Shown: positions 24,510-31,697 of the stretch, one piece after another
Layout: the number at the start of each line of letters is the position of its first letter
Position numbering within the stretch: position 1 is the stretch's first letter
Assembly: GCA_031290095.1 (NCBI GenBank)
Contig: JAITOF010000037.1
Span: forward strand, 1-40,542
Direction of reading: 5' to 3'
DNA length: 40,542 nucleotides
Source of the DNA: Candidatus Methanoplasma porotermitis
GTDB taxonomy: Archaea > Thermoplasmatota > Thermoplasmata > Methanomassiliicoccales > Methanomethylophilaceae
The notes under the pieces: model-generated
What the model was told of the DNA's origin: nothing
What the model saw: the letters and a program-made list of their open reading frames with translations, nothing else
Database searches by the model: none
Translations under genes and position numbers: made by a program

Positions 24510-24988
24510 TGGTCGACGAGCTCAAAATCGCGGAAACGAAGATACCCCCTATAAGGAACGGGACGGTTATAGACCACATCGCCAACGGCCAGTCCCTGAA
24601 CGTCCTGAAGATCTTGGGGGTCAACGAGAGCAACATCGACTCTGTTATAAGCATAGGCATGCACGTCAAGTCGTCCAAAGGCAACGGATGGAAGGATATG
24701 ATAAAAGTCGAGGACCGCGAGCTTCACCCAAACGAAGTGGACAAGATCGCGCTCATAGCCCCCGACGCGACGATAGCTATAATCAGGGACTATTACATAG
24801 CGGAGAAGTTCAAAGTCAAGCTGGAGGACCACATCGTCGGTCTCGCCAAGTGCAGCAACCCCAACTGCATAACCAACCGCGGGGAGCCTGTCGTCCCGGA
24901 GTTCGACGTGGAGTCGAGGAATCCGCCCCGGCTCAGATGCGCATACTGTGACAGGACTTTGACCAACATATCCGACAACCTGCTGTGA
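24509..24988 (+). CDS. pyrI: Aspartate carbamoyltransferase, regulatory chain
   Basis: A 159-aa regulatory subunit that binds nucleotide effectors and links catalytic trimers into the holoenzyme. The N-terminal effector domain contains GTVIDHI and ALNVL-like QSLNVLKILG. The C-terminal zinc domain has Cys115-x4-Cys120 and Cys144-x2-Cys147. The start ATG overlaps the pyrB stop by one base, so equal expression through coupling is expected. It begins at MVDELKIAETK; an ATG at 24482 lies inside pyrB. Confidence 0.95.
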   Translation: MVDELKIAETKIPPIRNGTVIDHIANGQSLNVLKILGVNESNIDSVISIGMHVKSSKGNGWKDMIKVEDRELHPNEVDKIALIAPDATIAIIRDYYIAEKFKVKLEDHIVGLAKCSNPNCITNRGEPVVPEFDVESRNPPRLRCAYCDRTLTNISDNLL

Positions 24989-24989
24989 C

Positions 24990-25511
24990 ATGTCCATTCT
25001 GATCGTTGCCGGGATGCCGGGGGCTGGAAAGGAGGAGTTCCTCGATGTCGCCCGCGGAAAGGGGATGCCTTTCCTGAGAATGGGAGATGTCGTCAGGGAG
25101 TTCCATGCCGCCTCCGGGACGAGCGTCAGCGTGGGCGAGTTCGCCGGCTCGGAGCGTGCGGCGCACGGCGCCAACATATGGGCCGAACGTTCTGTGGAAA
25201 GGATGGAAGGAGGCACGTTCCTCGTCGACGGATGCAGGAGCATGAGCGAAGTGGGAGCGTTCAGGTCGCTTGGCGGAGACGTCAGGGTCATAGGAATACA
25301 CTCCCCCCCGGGGCAGCGCTTCGACAGGCTGGTCAAGAGGGGAAGGGCGGACGCCCCGCGAAACAGAGAGGAGTTCGAAGAGCGCGACAGGAGAGAGCTG
25401 TCCTGGGGCATTGGAGACGTGTTGGCGCTTTCCGATCTGATGATCTCCAATGCATCGACCCTCGAGTCATTCCATATGGTCTCGGACGACGTGCTGGAGG
25501 GGCTGAGATGA
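24990..25511 (+). CDS. UPF0200-type P-loop NTPase (dephospho-CoA-kinase-like)
   Basis: A 173-aa nucleoside-kinase-like protein of the archaeal UPF0200 kind. The N-terminal P-loop reads GMPGAGKEE, and LRMGDVVREF and VDGCRSMSEVGAFR follow the family's pattern. The usual Ser/Thr after the P-loop Lys is Glu. The family's substrate has not been established. It starts 1 bp after pyrI and its stop overlaps the next gene (ATGA), so it is in the pyrBI operon, which would suit a nucleotide-related role (inference). Confidence 0.85.
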   Translation: MSILIVAGMPGAGKEEFLDVARGKGMPFLRMGDVVREFHAASGTSVSVGEFAGSERAAHGANIWAERSVERMEGGTFLVDGCRSMSEVGAFRSLGGDVRVIGIHSPPGQRFDRLVKRGRADAPRNREEFEERDRRELSWGIGDVLALSDLMISNASTLESFHMVSDDVLEGLR

Positions 25512-25774
25512 GGTTCACCACCGCACGTCTTTGCGGCGGGTCCGCTCTCATGGCCGTGCCGGCCGAGGAGCTGGACGTAGACCTGGACCATGCGGCCGCC
25601 GTCATGGAAGGCGAAGGTTGCAAGGTGAAGACGAGGGACGAGATGATGATAGTCGTCGAATGGAACGGCATGGAGACGACGATATACCCTCAGGGAAAGG
25701 TAATGTTCTTCCCGCTCAAGGACAAGGCCCTCTGCATACAGCATGCATTGGAGATTCTTCAGAAGGTGCGCTGA
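25508..25774 (+). CDS. Small conserved-looking protein (88 aa), unknown function
   Basis: An 88-aa soluble protein with an alpha/beta pattern ending in TIYPQGKVMFFPLKDKALCIQHALEIL. The family is not recognised with confidence. Its start overlaps the UPF0200 stop by 4 bp, so it is the last gene of the pyrBI transcript. The paired strands and the terminal helix resemble small RNA- or ligand-binding folds, but no active residues can be named. Confidence 0.78.
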   Translation: MRFTTARLCGGSALMAVPAEELDVDLDHAAAVMEGEGCKVKTRDEMMIVVEWNGMETTIYPQGKVMFFPLKDKALCIQHALEILQKVR

Positions 25775-25810
25775 ACCCCCTTTTCGCCGCTCTTCCGCGC
25801 TTTGACGTAT

Positions 25811-25819
25811 GTTTATATC
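25811..25819 (+). promoter_or_regulatory. TATA box of the DUF92 gene
   Basis: GTTTATATC lies 22-30 bp before ATG 25841. It marks a promoter separate from the pyrBI operon, with a leaderless start. Confidence 0.65.
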
Positions 25820-25840
25820 CATGATGCCCATCACGTTCTC

Positions 25841-26578
25841 ATGGACTTCCTGACCCAGATGGTCGTGGCGCTCGTACTGTCCGCACTGCTGTCAGTTGTG
25901 GCGTACAAAATGCGGATGCTCACGTTCGACGGGGCGCTAGCCTCGGTTTTCACCGGGTACGTGGTCGGCCTGTTCGGCTCTTTCGAGTGGCTTGTGGTGT
26001 TGATACTTTTCACCGCCGTCGGCCTTGTCGCAACCCGCATCGACATCGGGAGCAAGACTGCATCGGGGCTTCAAGAAGGCAGAGCCGGAGAAAGAACTTA
26101 CCGGAACGTGCTGGGAGCGGGGTTGCCGCCATGCGCGATCGCCATAGCCTGCATGCTCGTCCACAGGTTCGTCGGGAACGGGTACGACCTGGAGCTGACG
26201 GTGGCGTTCCTCAGCACGCTGACTGTCGCGGCGGCCGACACGCTCGCAAGCGAGATCGGAGTCAGGGACGGCAGGGTATGGCTGATCACCAACCTAAGGA
26301 GGGTCAGGAGAGGCACAAACGGCGGGGTTTCGCCCATGGGCACAGGCGCGGCCCTCGGGGGGGCCGTCGTGACCGCCGTCGTAGGGTGGCTTATAATCTA
26401 CAAGGAGCCGGACCTGCTGATGCTGATCCCTGTTCTCACGGGGATGGCGGGATGCTTCCTCGACAGCGTGTTCGGCGCTACATTGGAATCGCGTGGAAAA
26501 ATATCCAAATACGCCAACAACTGCGTGACGGCGATTATAGGCGCAGTCCTCGGGTTCCTGATTGTAGTTTTGATTTGA
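25841..26578 (+). CDS. DUF92/TIGR00297 family integral membrane protein
   Basis: A 245-aa polytopic protein with about six or seven hydrophobic helices. The family's polar motifs are seen in the cytosolic loops: KTASGLQEGRAGERTYRNVLG, AADTLASEIG and LITNLRRVRRGTNGGVSPMG. The family includes the plant/cyanobacterial VTE6 phytyl-phosphate kinase, and archaeal members are suspected to act on prenyl phosphates in lipid recycling; that role here is inference. The TATA box position favours ATG 25841 over an upstream TTG at 25802. Confidence 0.85.
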   Translation: MDFLTQMVVALVLSALLSVVAYKMRMLTFDGALASVFTGYVVGLFGSFEWLVVLILFTAVGLVATRIDIGSKTASGLQEGRAGERTYRNVLGAGLPPCAIAIACMLVHRFVGNGYDLELTVAFLSTLTVAAADTLASEIGVRDGRVWLITNLRRVRRGTNGGVSPMGTGAALGGAVVTAVVGWLIIYKEPDLLMLIPVLTGMAGCFLDSVFGATLESRGKISKYANNCVTAIIGAVLGFLIVVLI

Positions 26579-26699
26579 CGGCCCTTCGGAGGACGGGCGT
26601 GCTTTGTCCGTTCATCGAAAGATGCTCCGTTTCGGGGCTGCGCTTTCCCTCGCATATGTGATTTTTCCTCGTCTTCGCTCGATGTCGTGACGCAAGCTG

Positions 26700-27101
26700 T
26701 CATTCAGTCCAGTCTTCTATGGACAGATTGGGGACCCGCGAGAACTCCTTTGTTTTGTGCGTCACCAAAATGCCGTTCTCCGACATGACTGTGGCTGCGA
26801 TGACGAGGTCGCCCGGACCTATGGCATTGCCCTCCCCCTCCAGACGAGACCGCAGGTCTCCGTATATGCACGCCGCAGTTTCGTTAAAAGGAGCGACGTC
26901 GAACACCCATAGAAACTTGCGGGTCTGTTCCAGATTCTGTGCGACCTTTGCACTTTTATGTGCGCCATGCATCAATTCAGCGACGACCATGGACGGAATC
27001 ACAATCTCACTGGGATGATGCGTCAGGAGTCTGTTTGTAAGGCCGGGATACGTGTTCTTCAGGAAGAATACGCATGTGTCGGTATCAAGATAATAAATCA
27101 C
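26700..27101 (-). CDS. vapC: VapC-like PIN-domain toxin
   Basis: A 133-aa PIN-domain ribonuclease. The N-terminus IYYLDTDTCVFFLK carries the first catalytic Asp (Asp6); Glu42 (VAELMHG) and Asp98 (GPGDLVIAATVM) supply further metal ligands, and LVTHKTKEF is the C-terminal motif. VapC toxins cut tRNA or rRNA when the antitoxin is lost. Its ATG overlaps the stop of the antitoxin gene by 4 bp, the usual arrangement. Confidence 0.9.
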   Translation of the reverse strand: MIYYLDTDTCVFFLKNTYPGLTNRLLTHHPSEIVIPSMVVAELMHGAHKSAKVAQNLEQTRKFLWVFDVAPFNETAACIYGDLRSRLEGEGNAIGPGDLVIAATVMSENGILVTHKTKEFSRVPNLSIEDWTE

Positions 27102-27328
27102 AGCGTCTCCCTTCTTACATCGAACGAGAACGGGATTGACTCAGGCGGGTAGAAAGTGTCGTCTGAAACGGACCCGGGAAGGCTGTCAAAGTATTTTGGC
27201 CAGCTGCTGGCAACATATCTGTTCACAGCATTCACCACGAACTTGGACACGGACATGTTGTTAAGATTAGCTCTGAGTTCTATGTCGCGTAGGGTTTTTT
27301 CGTCTACATACAGTGAGATTTGTGGCAT
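27098..27328 (-). CDS. Ribbon-helix-helix antitoxin of the VapC pair
   Basis: A 76-aa protein with an N-terminal ribbon-helix-helix DNA-binding domain (PQISLYVDEKTLRDIELRA then NMSVSKFVVNAVNRYV) and a short C-terminal part that should cover the toxin. It precedes vapC with a 4-bp overlap. A palindrome just upstream (27349-27370) is a likely binding site for its own repression. Confidence 0.85.
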   Translation of the reverse strand: MPQISLYVDEKTLRDIELRANLNNMSVSKFVVNAVNRYVASSWPKYFDSLPGSVSDDTFYPPESIPFSFDVRRETL

Positions 27329-27348
27329 ACAGGCACCTCTTGTGATAC

Positions 27349-27370
27349 AAGTATGTTATAAGTTATACTT
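27349..27370 (-). promoter_or_regulatory. Palindromic operator of the toxin-antitoxin pair
   Basis: AAGTAT (27349-27354) and ATACTT (27365-27370) form an inverted repeat around an A/T centre, with outer ACAAG and CTTGT arms. It overlaps the TATA-like sequence, the normal position for an autoregulated antitoxin operator. Confidence 0.6.
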
Positions 27371-27534
27371 ATATCTTGTTCAACATCACGCATTTTAATT
27401 CAGACCATTGCATTGACAGACTGACGGCCATCGCCTTCGTAAAAATAATCGACATGTCGCGTTCGGCGCGTCAGCCACGGACGTTCATCGATTCGAAGTA
27501 AAAATAAAAGAGGGGGGATGGCCCCCGTTTGGCC

Positions 27535-28485
27535 TCAGAGGCCGCAGAGCCTCAGGAGGGCCTTCCACTTGCGGTCCGTCTCGTTCTGGATGCTGTCGAC
27601 GACCGAGGCCCACTTCGGGTCCTTCAGGTGTTTGAAGCGGCCCTGGGAGTCGATCCATGCGGTCACTGGTTTCTTCTCCGCCTTGCCCTCGGCAATCCTC
27701 AGGCTCTCAGCGGAAAGGGCGTATTCTGTGCCGTCGACCACCTCGTACAAAGGCCATATGCACGTCTCAGCGGCGAGGCGGGATATCTCCACCGTCTTGT
27801 CGGACGGGAACCTCCACCCTCTGGGGCACGGGGCGATAGCGTTTATGAAGCTGGGGCCGTCGCACTCGAACGCCTTGGACGACTTGGACACGAGGTCCCT
27901 CCAGGCATGCGGGCCGGTCTGCGCCACGTAGGGTATCCCGTGGGCGGCCATAATCTGCGTCATGTCCTTCGGGAACTCCTTCTTGCCCGGGGAGACCTTT
28001 CCCGCCCAGGACGTGGTTGTGGACGCCCCCATGCCGGTCGCGCTCGACCTTTGGATGCCTGTGTTCATGTACGCCTCGTTGTTGAGGCAGACGAACAGCA
28101 TCTTGTGGCCTCTCTCCATCGCCCCGGAGAGCGCCTGGAGGCCGATGTCGTACGTCCCGCCGTCGCCGGCGAAGTTCACGAACCGCATCTCCTCGCTTAT
28201 CTTCCCTTTCTTCTTCAGAGCCCGATATGCCGTCTCGACGCCCGCGCACGTCGCGGCGCCGTTGCCGAACGCCGTGTGGATGTAGGGGACGTTCCACGAG
28301 GTGTATGGGAATATCGTCGTCGAGACCTCGAAGCATCCCGTGGAGCAGGCGACGACGACGTCCTTGTCCGTCCCCATCAGGACCTGCCGGGCTATTATCG
28401 ACTCGGGGCAGCCGGCGCACAGCCTGTGGCCGCTTGCCAGCCTGTCGGGAGTCTTGCTGAGCTCTTTAAGGGTGACGGCGGTCAG
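27535..28485 (-). CDS. porB: Pyruvate:ferredoxin oxidoreductase, beta subunit
   Basis: The thiamine-diphosphate-binding subunit (316 aa) that decarboxylates pyruvate with PorA, C and D. Family features are LASGHRLCAGC with the first cluster cysteines (Cys23, Cys26), VVACSTGC, and the ThDP motif GDGGTYDIG...NNEAYMNTG. No ATG, GTG or TTG exists in frame before the conserved N-terminal part (VTLKELSKTPDRLASG). An ATG at 28377 would remove the cysteine motif. I therefore propose the CTG at 28485-28483, which overlaps the porA stop (CTGA) just as ATGA does elsewhere, with GGGGGTGG as a ribosome-binding site upstream. Sequencing error is the alternative. Confidence 0.85.
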   Translation of the reverse strand: MTAVTLKELSKTPDRLASGHRLCAGCPESIIARQVLMGTDKDVVVACSTGCFEVSTTIFPYTSWNVPYIHTAFGNGAATCAGVETAYRALKKKGKISEEMRFVNFAGDGGTYDIGLQALSGAMERGHKMLFVCLNNEAYMNTGIQRSSATGMGASTTTSWAGKVSPGKKEFPKDMTQIMAAHGIPYVAQTGPHAWRDLVSKSSKAFECDGPSFINAIAPCPRGWRFPSDKTVEISRLAAETCIWPLYEVVDGTEYALSAESLRIAEGKAEKKPVTAWIDSQGRFKHLKDPKWASVVDSIQNETDRKWKALLRLCGL

Positions 28486-29651
28486 CGGACCACCCCCAGG
28501 TAGTTGACCCTCTTCGCCTTGCCGCTTAGCGGGTCGGTGAACACTTTCTTGAAATCGGAGACCATCGTGTCTGCTCCTCCCAGCCCGTAGATGTAGTTGT
28601 ACATCTTGGGGACCTTGTCGTTCTCTATCGCGGCCGCGACGACCTCTGGGAACATCGGCCCGTAGGACCCGACGCTCAGATGCCTGTCCATGACGACGAC
28701 CGTCTTCTTGCCTTTCATGACCTTGGCCAAGTCAATGATCGGCCATGGCCTGTAAAGGCGGGGCATCGCTACTCCGACCTTGTGGCCTTCGTTCCTGAGC
28801 TGGTCGACGGCTTCCTTCATGGTGCCGAAGGATGAGCCGAGGACGATCGCTATGGAGTCGGCGTCCTCGCATCTGTATTCCTCCACCAGCTTGTACTCCC
28901 TTCCGGAGATCTTCGCAAACTCCGCGAAGACTCCTCTGGACACCTCCAGCGCCTTGTCCATGGCTTCCACCATCTGGTATTTGTGGGGGAAGTAGAACAG
29001 GGGGCCGTCCATAAGGTTGTGGGAGACGGGATGCTTCGTGTCGAGCAACGGGTACAGCGGCTTGTGCTCCCCGACGAACTTCCTGACGACAGAGTCGTCT
29101 ATGGGCGACATCCTTTCCGTGGCATGAGTGAGTATGAATCCGTCCAAGTTGACCAGGCAGGGCAGCTGGACCTCGTGGTGCTCAGCTATCCTAGGGGCCA
29201 CGATAGACATGTCGTATGCCTGCTGGACGTTCTCAGCGAACAAGGTGATCCATCCGCAGTCCCTTGCGGACATCACGTCGCCGTGGTCGTTGTTAATGTT
29301 TATGGGGCCGCTGACGGCCCTGTTGGCGACGGCCATTATGATCGGCACCCTCATCGAGGCGGCGATAGGGAGCATCTCCCACATGTACGCCATGCCCTGC
29401 GAGGCCGTCGCGGTGAACGTCCTGGCGCCCGCCGACGCGGAGGTGACGCAGAGAGTCAGGGCGCTGTGCTCCGACTCCACGCAGACGAACTCCGTGGACA
29501 CCTCTCCGTCAGCAACGTACTCCGCGAACTTCTCGACTATGATCGTCTGAGGCGTGATAGGATACGCCGCGCAGACGTCCGGGTCGATCTGCTTCCACGC
29601 GAGGGCGACTGCGGAGTCGCCGTTGATCGCTATGTCGCTGTGGCCTCTCAT
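28482..29651 (-). CDS. porA: Pyruvate:ferredoxin oxidoreductase, alpha subunit
   Basis: A 389-aa alpha subunit, with the pyrimidine-binding and transketolase-C-like domains. It begins INGDSAVALAWKQIDPDVCAAYPITPQT; the family's ESEHSA and SQGMAYMWEML segments follow. It works with PorB to oxidise pyruvate to acetyl-CoA and CO2, or the reverse for carbon fixation in methanogens. The start ATG overlaps the porD stop by 4 bp. A frame reaching 29810 lies in porD and is not used. Confidence 0.95.
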   Translation of the reverse strand: MRGHSDIAINGDSAVALAWKQIDPDVCAAYPITPQTIIVEKFAEYVADGEVSTEFVCVESEHSALTLCVTSASAGARTFTATASQGMAYMWEMLPIAASMRVPIIMAVANRAVSGPININNDHGDVMSARDCGWITLFAENVQQAYDMSIVAPRIAEHHEVQLPCLVNLDGFILTHATERMSPIDDSVVRKFVGEHKPLYPLLDTKHPVSHNLMDGPLFYFPHKYQMVEAMDKALEVSRGVFAEFAKISGREYKLVEEYRCEDADSIAIVLGSSFGTMKEAVDQLRNEGHKVGVAMPRLYRPWPIIDLAKVMKGKKTVVVMDRHLSVGSYGPMFPEVVAAAIENDKVPKMYNYIYGLGGADTMVSDFKKVFTDPLSGKAKRVNYLGVVR

Positions 29652-29932
29652 GTCCTCTCCTCCGTCATGGTTATGGCGTCCTTGGGACATGTGTCCGCGC
29701 ATATGCCGCACCCTTTGCAGTGGCTGAGCTTGAAGCCTGTCATCTTCTCGTTTTCGACGACTACGCAGGAGTCCGGACAGTAGATCCAGCACGTGAGGCA
29801 GTTGATGCACTTGCCGACGTTGAGGACGGGCGCAAGGCTTCTCCAGTCGCCAGTTTTGAACTGCTCCGAGTTTCCTGCCGTGATCACTCGGTCCCCTATC
29901 GTCAGGGTCTTGTAGTCTGCCATGTTCACCAT
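29648..29932 (-). CDS. porD: Pyruvate:ferredoxin oxidoreductase, delta subunit (2[4Fe-4S] ferredoxin)
   Basis: A 94-aa polyferredoxin subunit. Two CxxCxxCxxxCP cluster motifs are present, CINCLTCWIYCP and CKGCGICADTCP, which pass electrons between the ThDP site and ferredoxin. The start at 29932 overlaps the porC stop by one base (TGATG); ATG 29923 (MADYKTL) is an alternative. Confidence 0.94.
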   Translation of the reverse strand: MVNMADYKTLTIGDRVITAGNSEQFKTGDWRSLAPVLNVGKCINCLTCWIYCPDSCVVVENEKMTGFKLSHCKGCGICADTCPKDAITMTEERT

Positions 29933-30489
29933 CACTGCACCTCCTCGTATGCCCTCTTCAGGGCTGAAATGTTCTTCTCTATCATGGACTTGCTCAGTTT
30001 TGCCTCGAATTTGGAGGCCATGTTCTCTTCCAGCTCCTTGTATGATATTATCGGCCTGAGCTTCATGAGCGCGCCCAGCATGGAAGTGTTCGCCATGGGC
30101 CTTCCGATCTCCTCGGTGGAGATGCGGGTGGCGTCCACGGCATGGCATTTTGCGGACGTGCCTATGGCGTTCTGGAGCTCCTTCGAGGTTCCGGGGAAGT
30201 TGGCTATTATTATGCCGTTGCCTTTGAGACCCTTGGCAACATCGACATGCCCGACCAGCGTGGGGTCGACGACGATGACTATGTCGGGCTCGTACACCTG
30301 CGTGTGCACCCTTATCGGCGTGTCGGATATCCTTGCGAACGCCCTTATCGGGGCGCCCATCCTCTCGGGTCCGAACTCGGGGAAGGCTTTGACATATTTC
30401 CCCGCATAGATCGTGGCTTCGGCAAGTATCTCATTGGCAGTGACGATGCCTTGCCCTCCTCTCCCGTGCCAACATATTTCTGTATCCAT
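29932..30489 (-). CDS. porC: Pyruvate:ferredoxin oxidoreductase, gamma subunit
   Basis: A 185-aa gamma subunit and first gene of porCDAB, the common methanogen gene order. It starts ICWHGRGGQGIVTANEILAEA, the family's signature, and contains FGPERMGAPIRAF. The gene order with overlapping starts gives a four-gene translationally coupled set. The promoter lies in the AT-rich 220-bp gap before the aquaporin terminator. Confidence 0.95.
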   Translation of the reverse strand: MDTEICWHGRGGQGIVTANEILAEATIYAGKYVKAFPEFGPERMGAPIRAFARISDTPIRVHTQVYEPDIVIVVDPTLVGHVDVAKGLKGNGIIIANFPGTSKELQNAIGTSAKCHAVDATRISTEEIGRPMANTSMLGALMKLRPIISYKELEENMASKFEAKLSKSMIEKNISALKRAYEEVQ

Positions 30490-30691
30490 TAGGAATCAAC
30501 TAAAATCAGGGAATAACCATCTCTGATTTAAACTCTATGTATGAGATTGACGTGTTTTAGACAAAACATGTCATTAATCATAAGTTATTTCATAATAATT
30601 ATTGTATTTCGAATATAATCTACGAAATACGTATAAATCTTCCATCAGGCATCAGAGACCGGTTATTAAAAGATAAGAGGTTTCAGACCGT
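30490..30691 (-). promoter_or_regulatory. AT-rich porCDAB control region with inverted repeats
   Basis: A TATA-like GAGTTTAAATC around 30520-30530 lies 30-40 bp before the porC ATG. Further upstream are TGTTTT-N4-AAAACA (30553-30568) and an 8-bp perfect inverted repeat GTATTTCG-N11-CGAAATAC (30604-30630). These look like operator sites for a regulator of por expression (inference). Confidence 0.5.
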
Positions 30692-30708
30692 GCGGCCCTC
30701 GTGGCCGC
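30692..30708 (-). terminator. Terminator of the aquaporin gene
   Basis: GCGGCC-N5-GGCCGC directly abuts the stop codon. A T-rich stretch (CTTATCTTTTAATAA on the minus strand) follows about 20 bp on. Confidence 0.6.
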
Positions 30709-31422
30709 TCAGGCGTCTTCCTGTCCGGACGCCTTCTTCCAGCCATAGAGCCCGACGAACACGGCAGCGGCTATCGCGGCGCCGATCAACGGGGCAACTA
30801 TGAAGACCCACAGATCCGGAAGGGAGGAGCTCACGTCAGAGAATATCGCCGGCCCGATGCTTCTTGCAGGGTTGACGGAGGTCCCGGTCAGAGGTATGCC
30901 AACGATGTGCACGAACGCCAAGGTGAGGCCGATGACGATCCCCGCCACGCCGCCTTTGGTCTTGTCGGACGTGACGCCGAGGATCGTAAGCACGAATATG
31001 AACGTCAGTATTACCTCCACCAACAATGCGCCGGCCACGCCTCCTGCGTTGGCGACCCCGTTCGAACCAAGCCCTCCGCCTGTGAGGTCCACGAGGTTCC
31101 CTACGTCTACAAGCCCCCAGAGCAGAGCCGCTCCGATGATCGCGCCGACGATTTGAAACACGACGTACCCGATAAAGTCCGTGAACCCTATCCTTTTAGT
31201 GAGCAATGCTCCGAAGGACACGGCAGGGTTTATATGACAGCCGGATATCGGCCCGATCACGTATGCCGTAGCCACGATCGAGAGGCCGAAGGCCAAGGCC
31301 ACGGCGAGGTGGCCTCCGTCAGTGTCGCAACCAAGGACGACGGCCGCGCCGCACCCCATGAAGACCAGTATCATGGTTCCCACCAGTTCTGCAAAATACC
31401 TTCTTATTCTGTTTACTTCCAT
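30709..31422 (-). CDS. Aquaporin (MIP family)
   Basis: A 237-aa channel with six helices and two NPA loops, HINPAVS (NPA about 65-67) and SVNPARS (NPA about 184-186, with the filter Arg187 after it). It should conduct water or small neutral solutes. Archaeal relatives are called AqpM. The start is ATG 31422: GGGGTGGGA lies 2-14 bp before it, and the GTG at 31431 is part of this ribosome-binding stretch. Unlike many neighbours it has a leader of about 30 nt after a TATA box at 31476-31488. Confidence 0.92.
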   Translation of the reverse strand: MEVNRIRRYFAELVGTMILVFMGCGAAVVLGCDTDGGHLAVALAFGLSIVATAYVIGPISGCHINPAVSFGALLTKRIGFTDFIGYVVFQIVGAIIGAALLWGLVDVGNLVDLTGGGLGSNGVANAGGVAGALLVEVILTFIFVLTILGVTSDKTKGGVAGIVIGLTLAFVHIVGIPLTGTSVNPARSIGPAIFSDVSSSLPDLWVFIVAPLIGAAIAAAVFVGLYGWKKASGQEDA

Positions 31423-31475
31423 AATTCCCACCCCTCTGCAAAGCAGATTGTTGGTCGGCGAGAATCCTTGTTCTG

Positions 31476-31488
31476 ATTATATATAACT
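31476..31488 (-). promoter_or_regulatory. TATA box of the aquaporin gene
   Basis: GTTATATATAATC on the minus strand, about 54-66 bp before the ATG. It predicts a transcript with a 25-35-nt leader that contains the Shine-Dalgarno sequence. Confidence 0.6.
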
Positions 31489-31623
31489 TACATGGCTAAC
31501 AAGTTTCGGTGAAGGTTCTTTTGTGTGGATTGGGGGAATATGTGAAACTGCGTGCATTTTGCAATATTAAGTGGACGAGGGGAATGATCTGCAAGAGACG
31601 CGGGTATCGTGTCCAGAGCGCAT

Positions 31624-31652
31624 GATTTTTGCTAAACGGCGAGCAAAAAATC
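31624..31652. promoter_or_regulatory. Palindrome 1 of ATPase B
   Basis: GATTTTTGCT (31624-31633) and AGCAAAAAATC (31642-31652) form a near-perfect inverted repeat. It has the same TTTTGCT/AGCAAAA arms as the next site. Confidence 0.7.
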
Positions 31653-31656
31653 GTAA

Positions 31657-31680
31657 TTTCAAAAGTTTTGCTTGTCAATA
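31657..31680 (+). repeat. 24-bp direct repeat, left copy flanking ATPase B
   Basis: TTTCAAAAGTTTTGCT plus TGTCAATA. The right copy at 32946-32969 differs at two positions (TTTCAAAAGTTTTGCT plus CGTGAATA). The pair encloses the ATPase B gene. Confidence 0.85.
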
Positions 31681-31687
31681 AGCAAAA
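31666..31687. promoter_or_regulatory. Palindrome 2 of ATPase B, next to the TATA box
   Basis: TTTTGCTT (31666-31673) and AAGCAAAA (31680-31687), a perfect 8-bp inverted repeat with a 6-base centre. It resembles the site before ATPase A (17312-17335) and abuts the TATA box, so a bound protein could block transcription. Confidence 0.75.
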
Positions 31688-31697
31688 TTTATAAAGC

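Larger units (their letters stand above)
31489..31697. other. Intergenic region before ATPase B
   Basis: No gene is seen in 31489-31620. From 31624 the sequence is dominated by inverted repeats with TTTTGCT/AGCAAAA arms and a TATA-like ATTTATAAAG at 31687-31696. Confidence 0.65.

Noticed and set aside
24302-25834. 510-codon minus-strand frame across pyrB to the 88-aa gene
   Set aside because: It runs antisense through four well-supported overlapping genes and shows no family motif.
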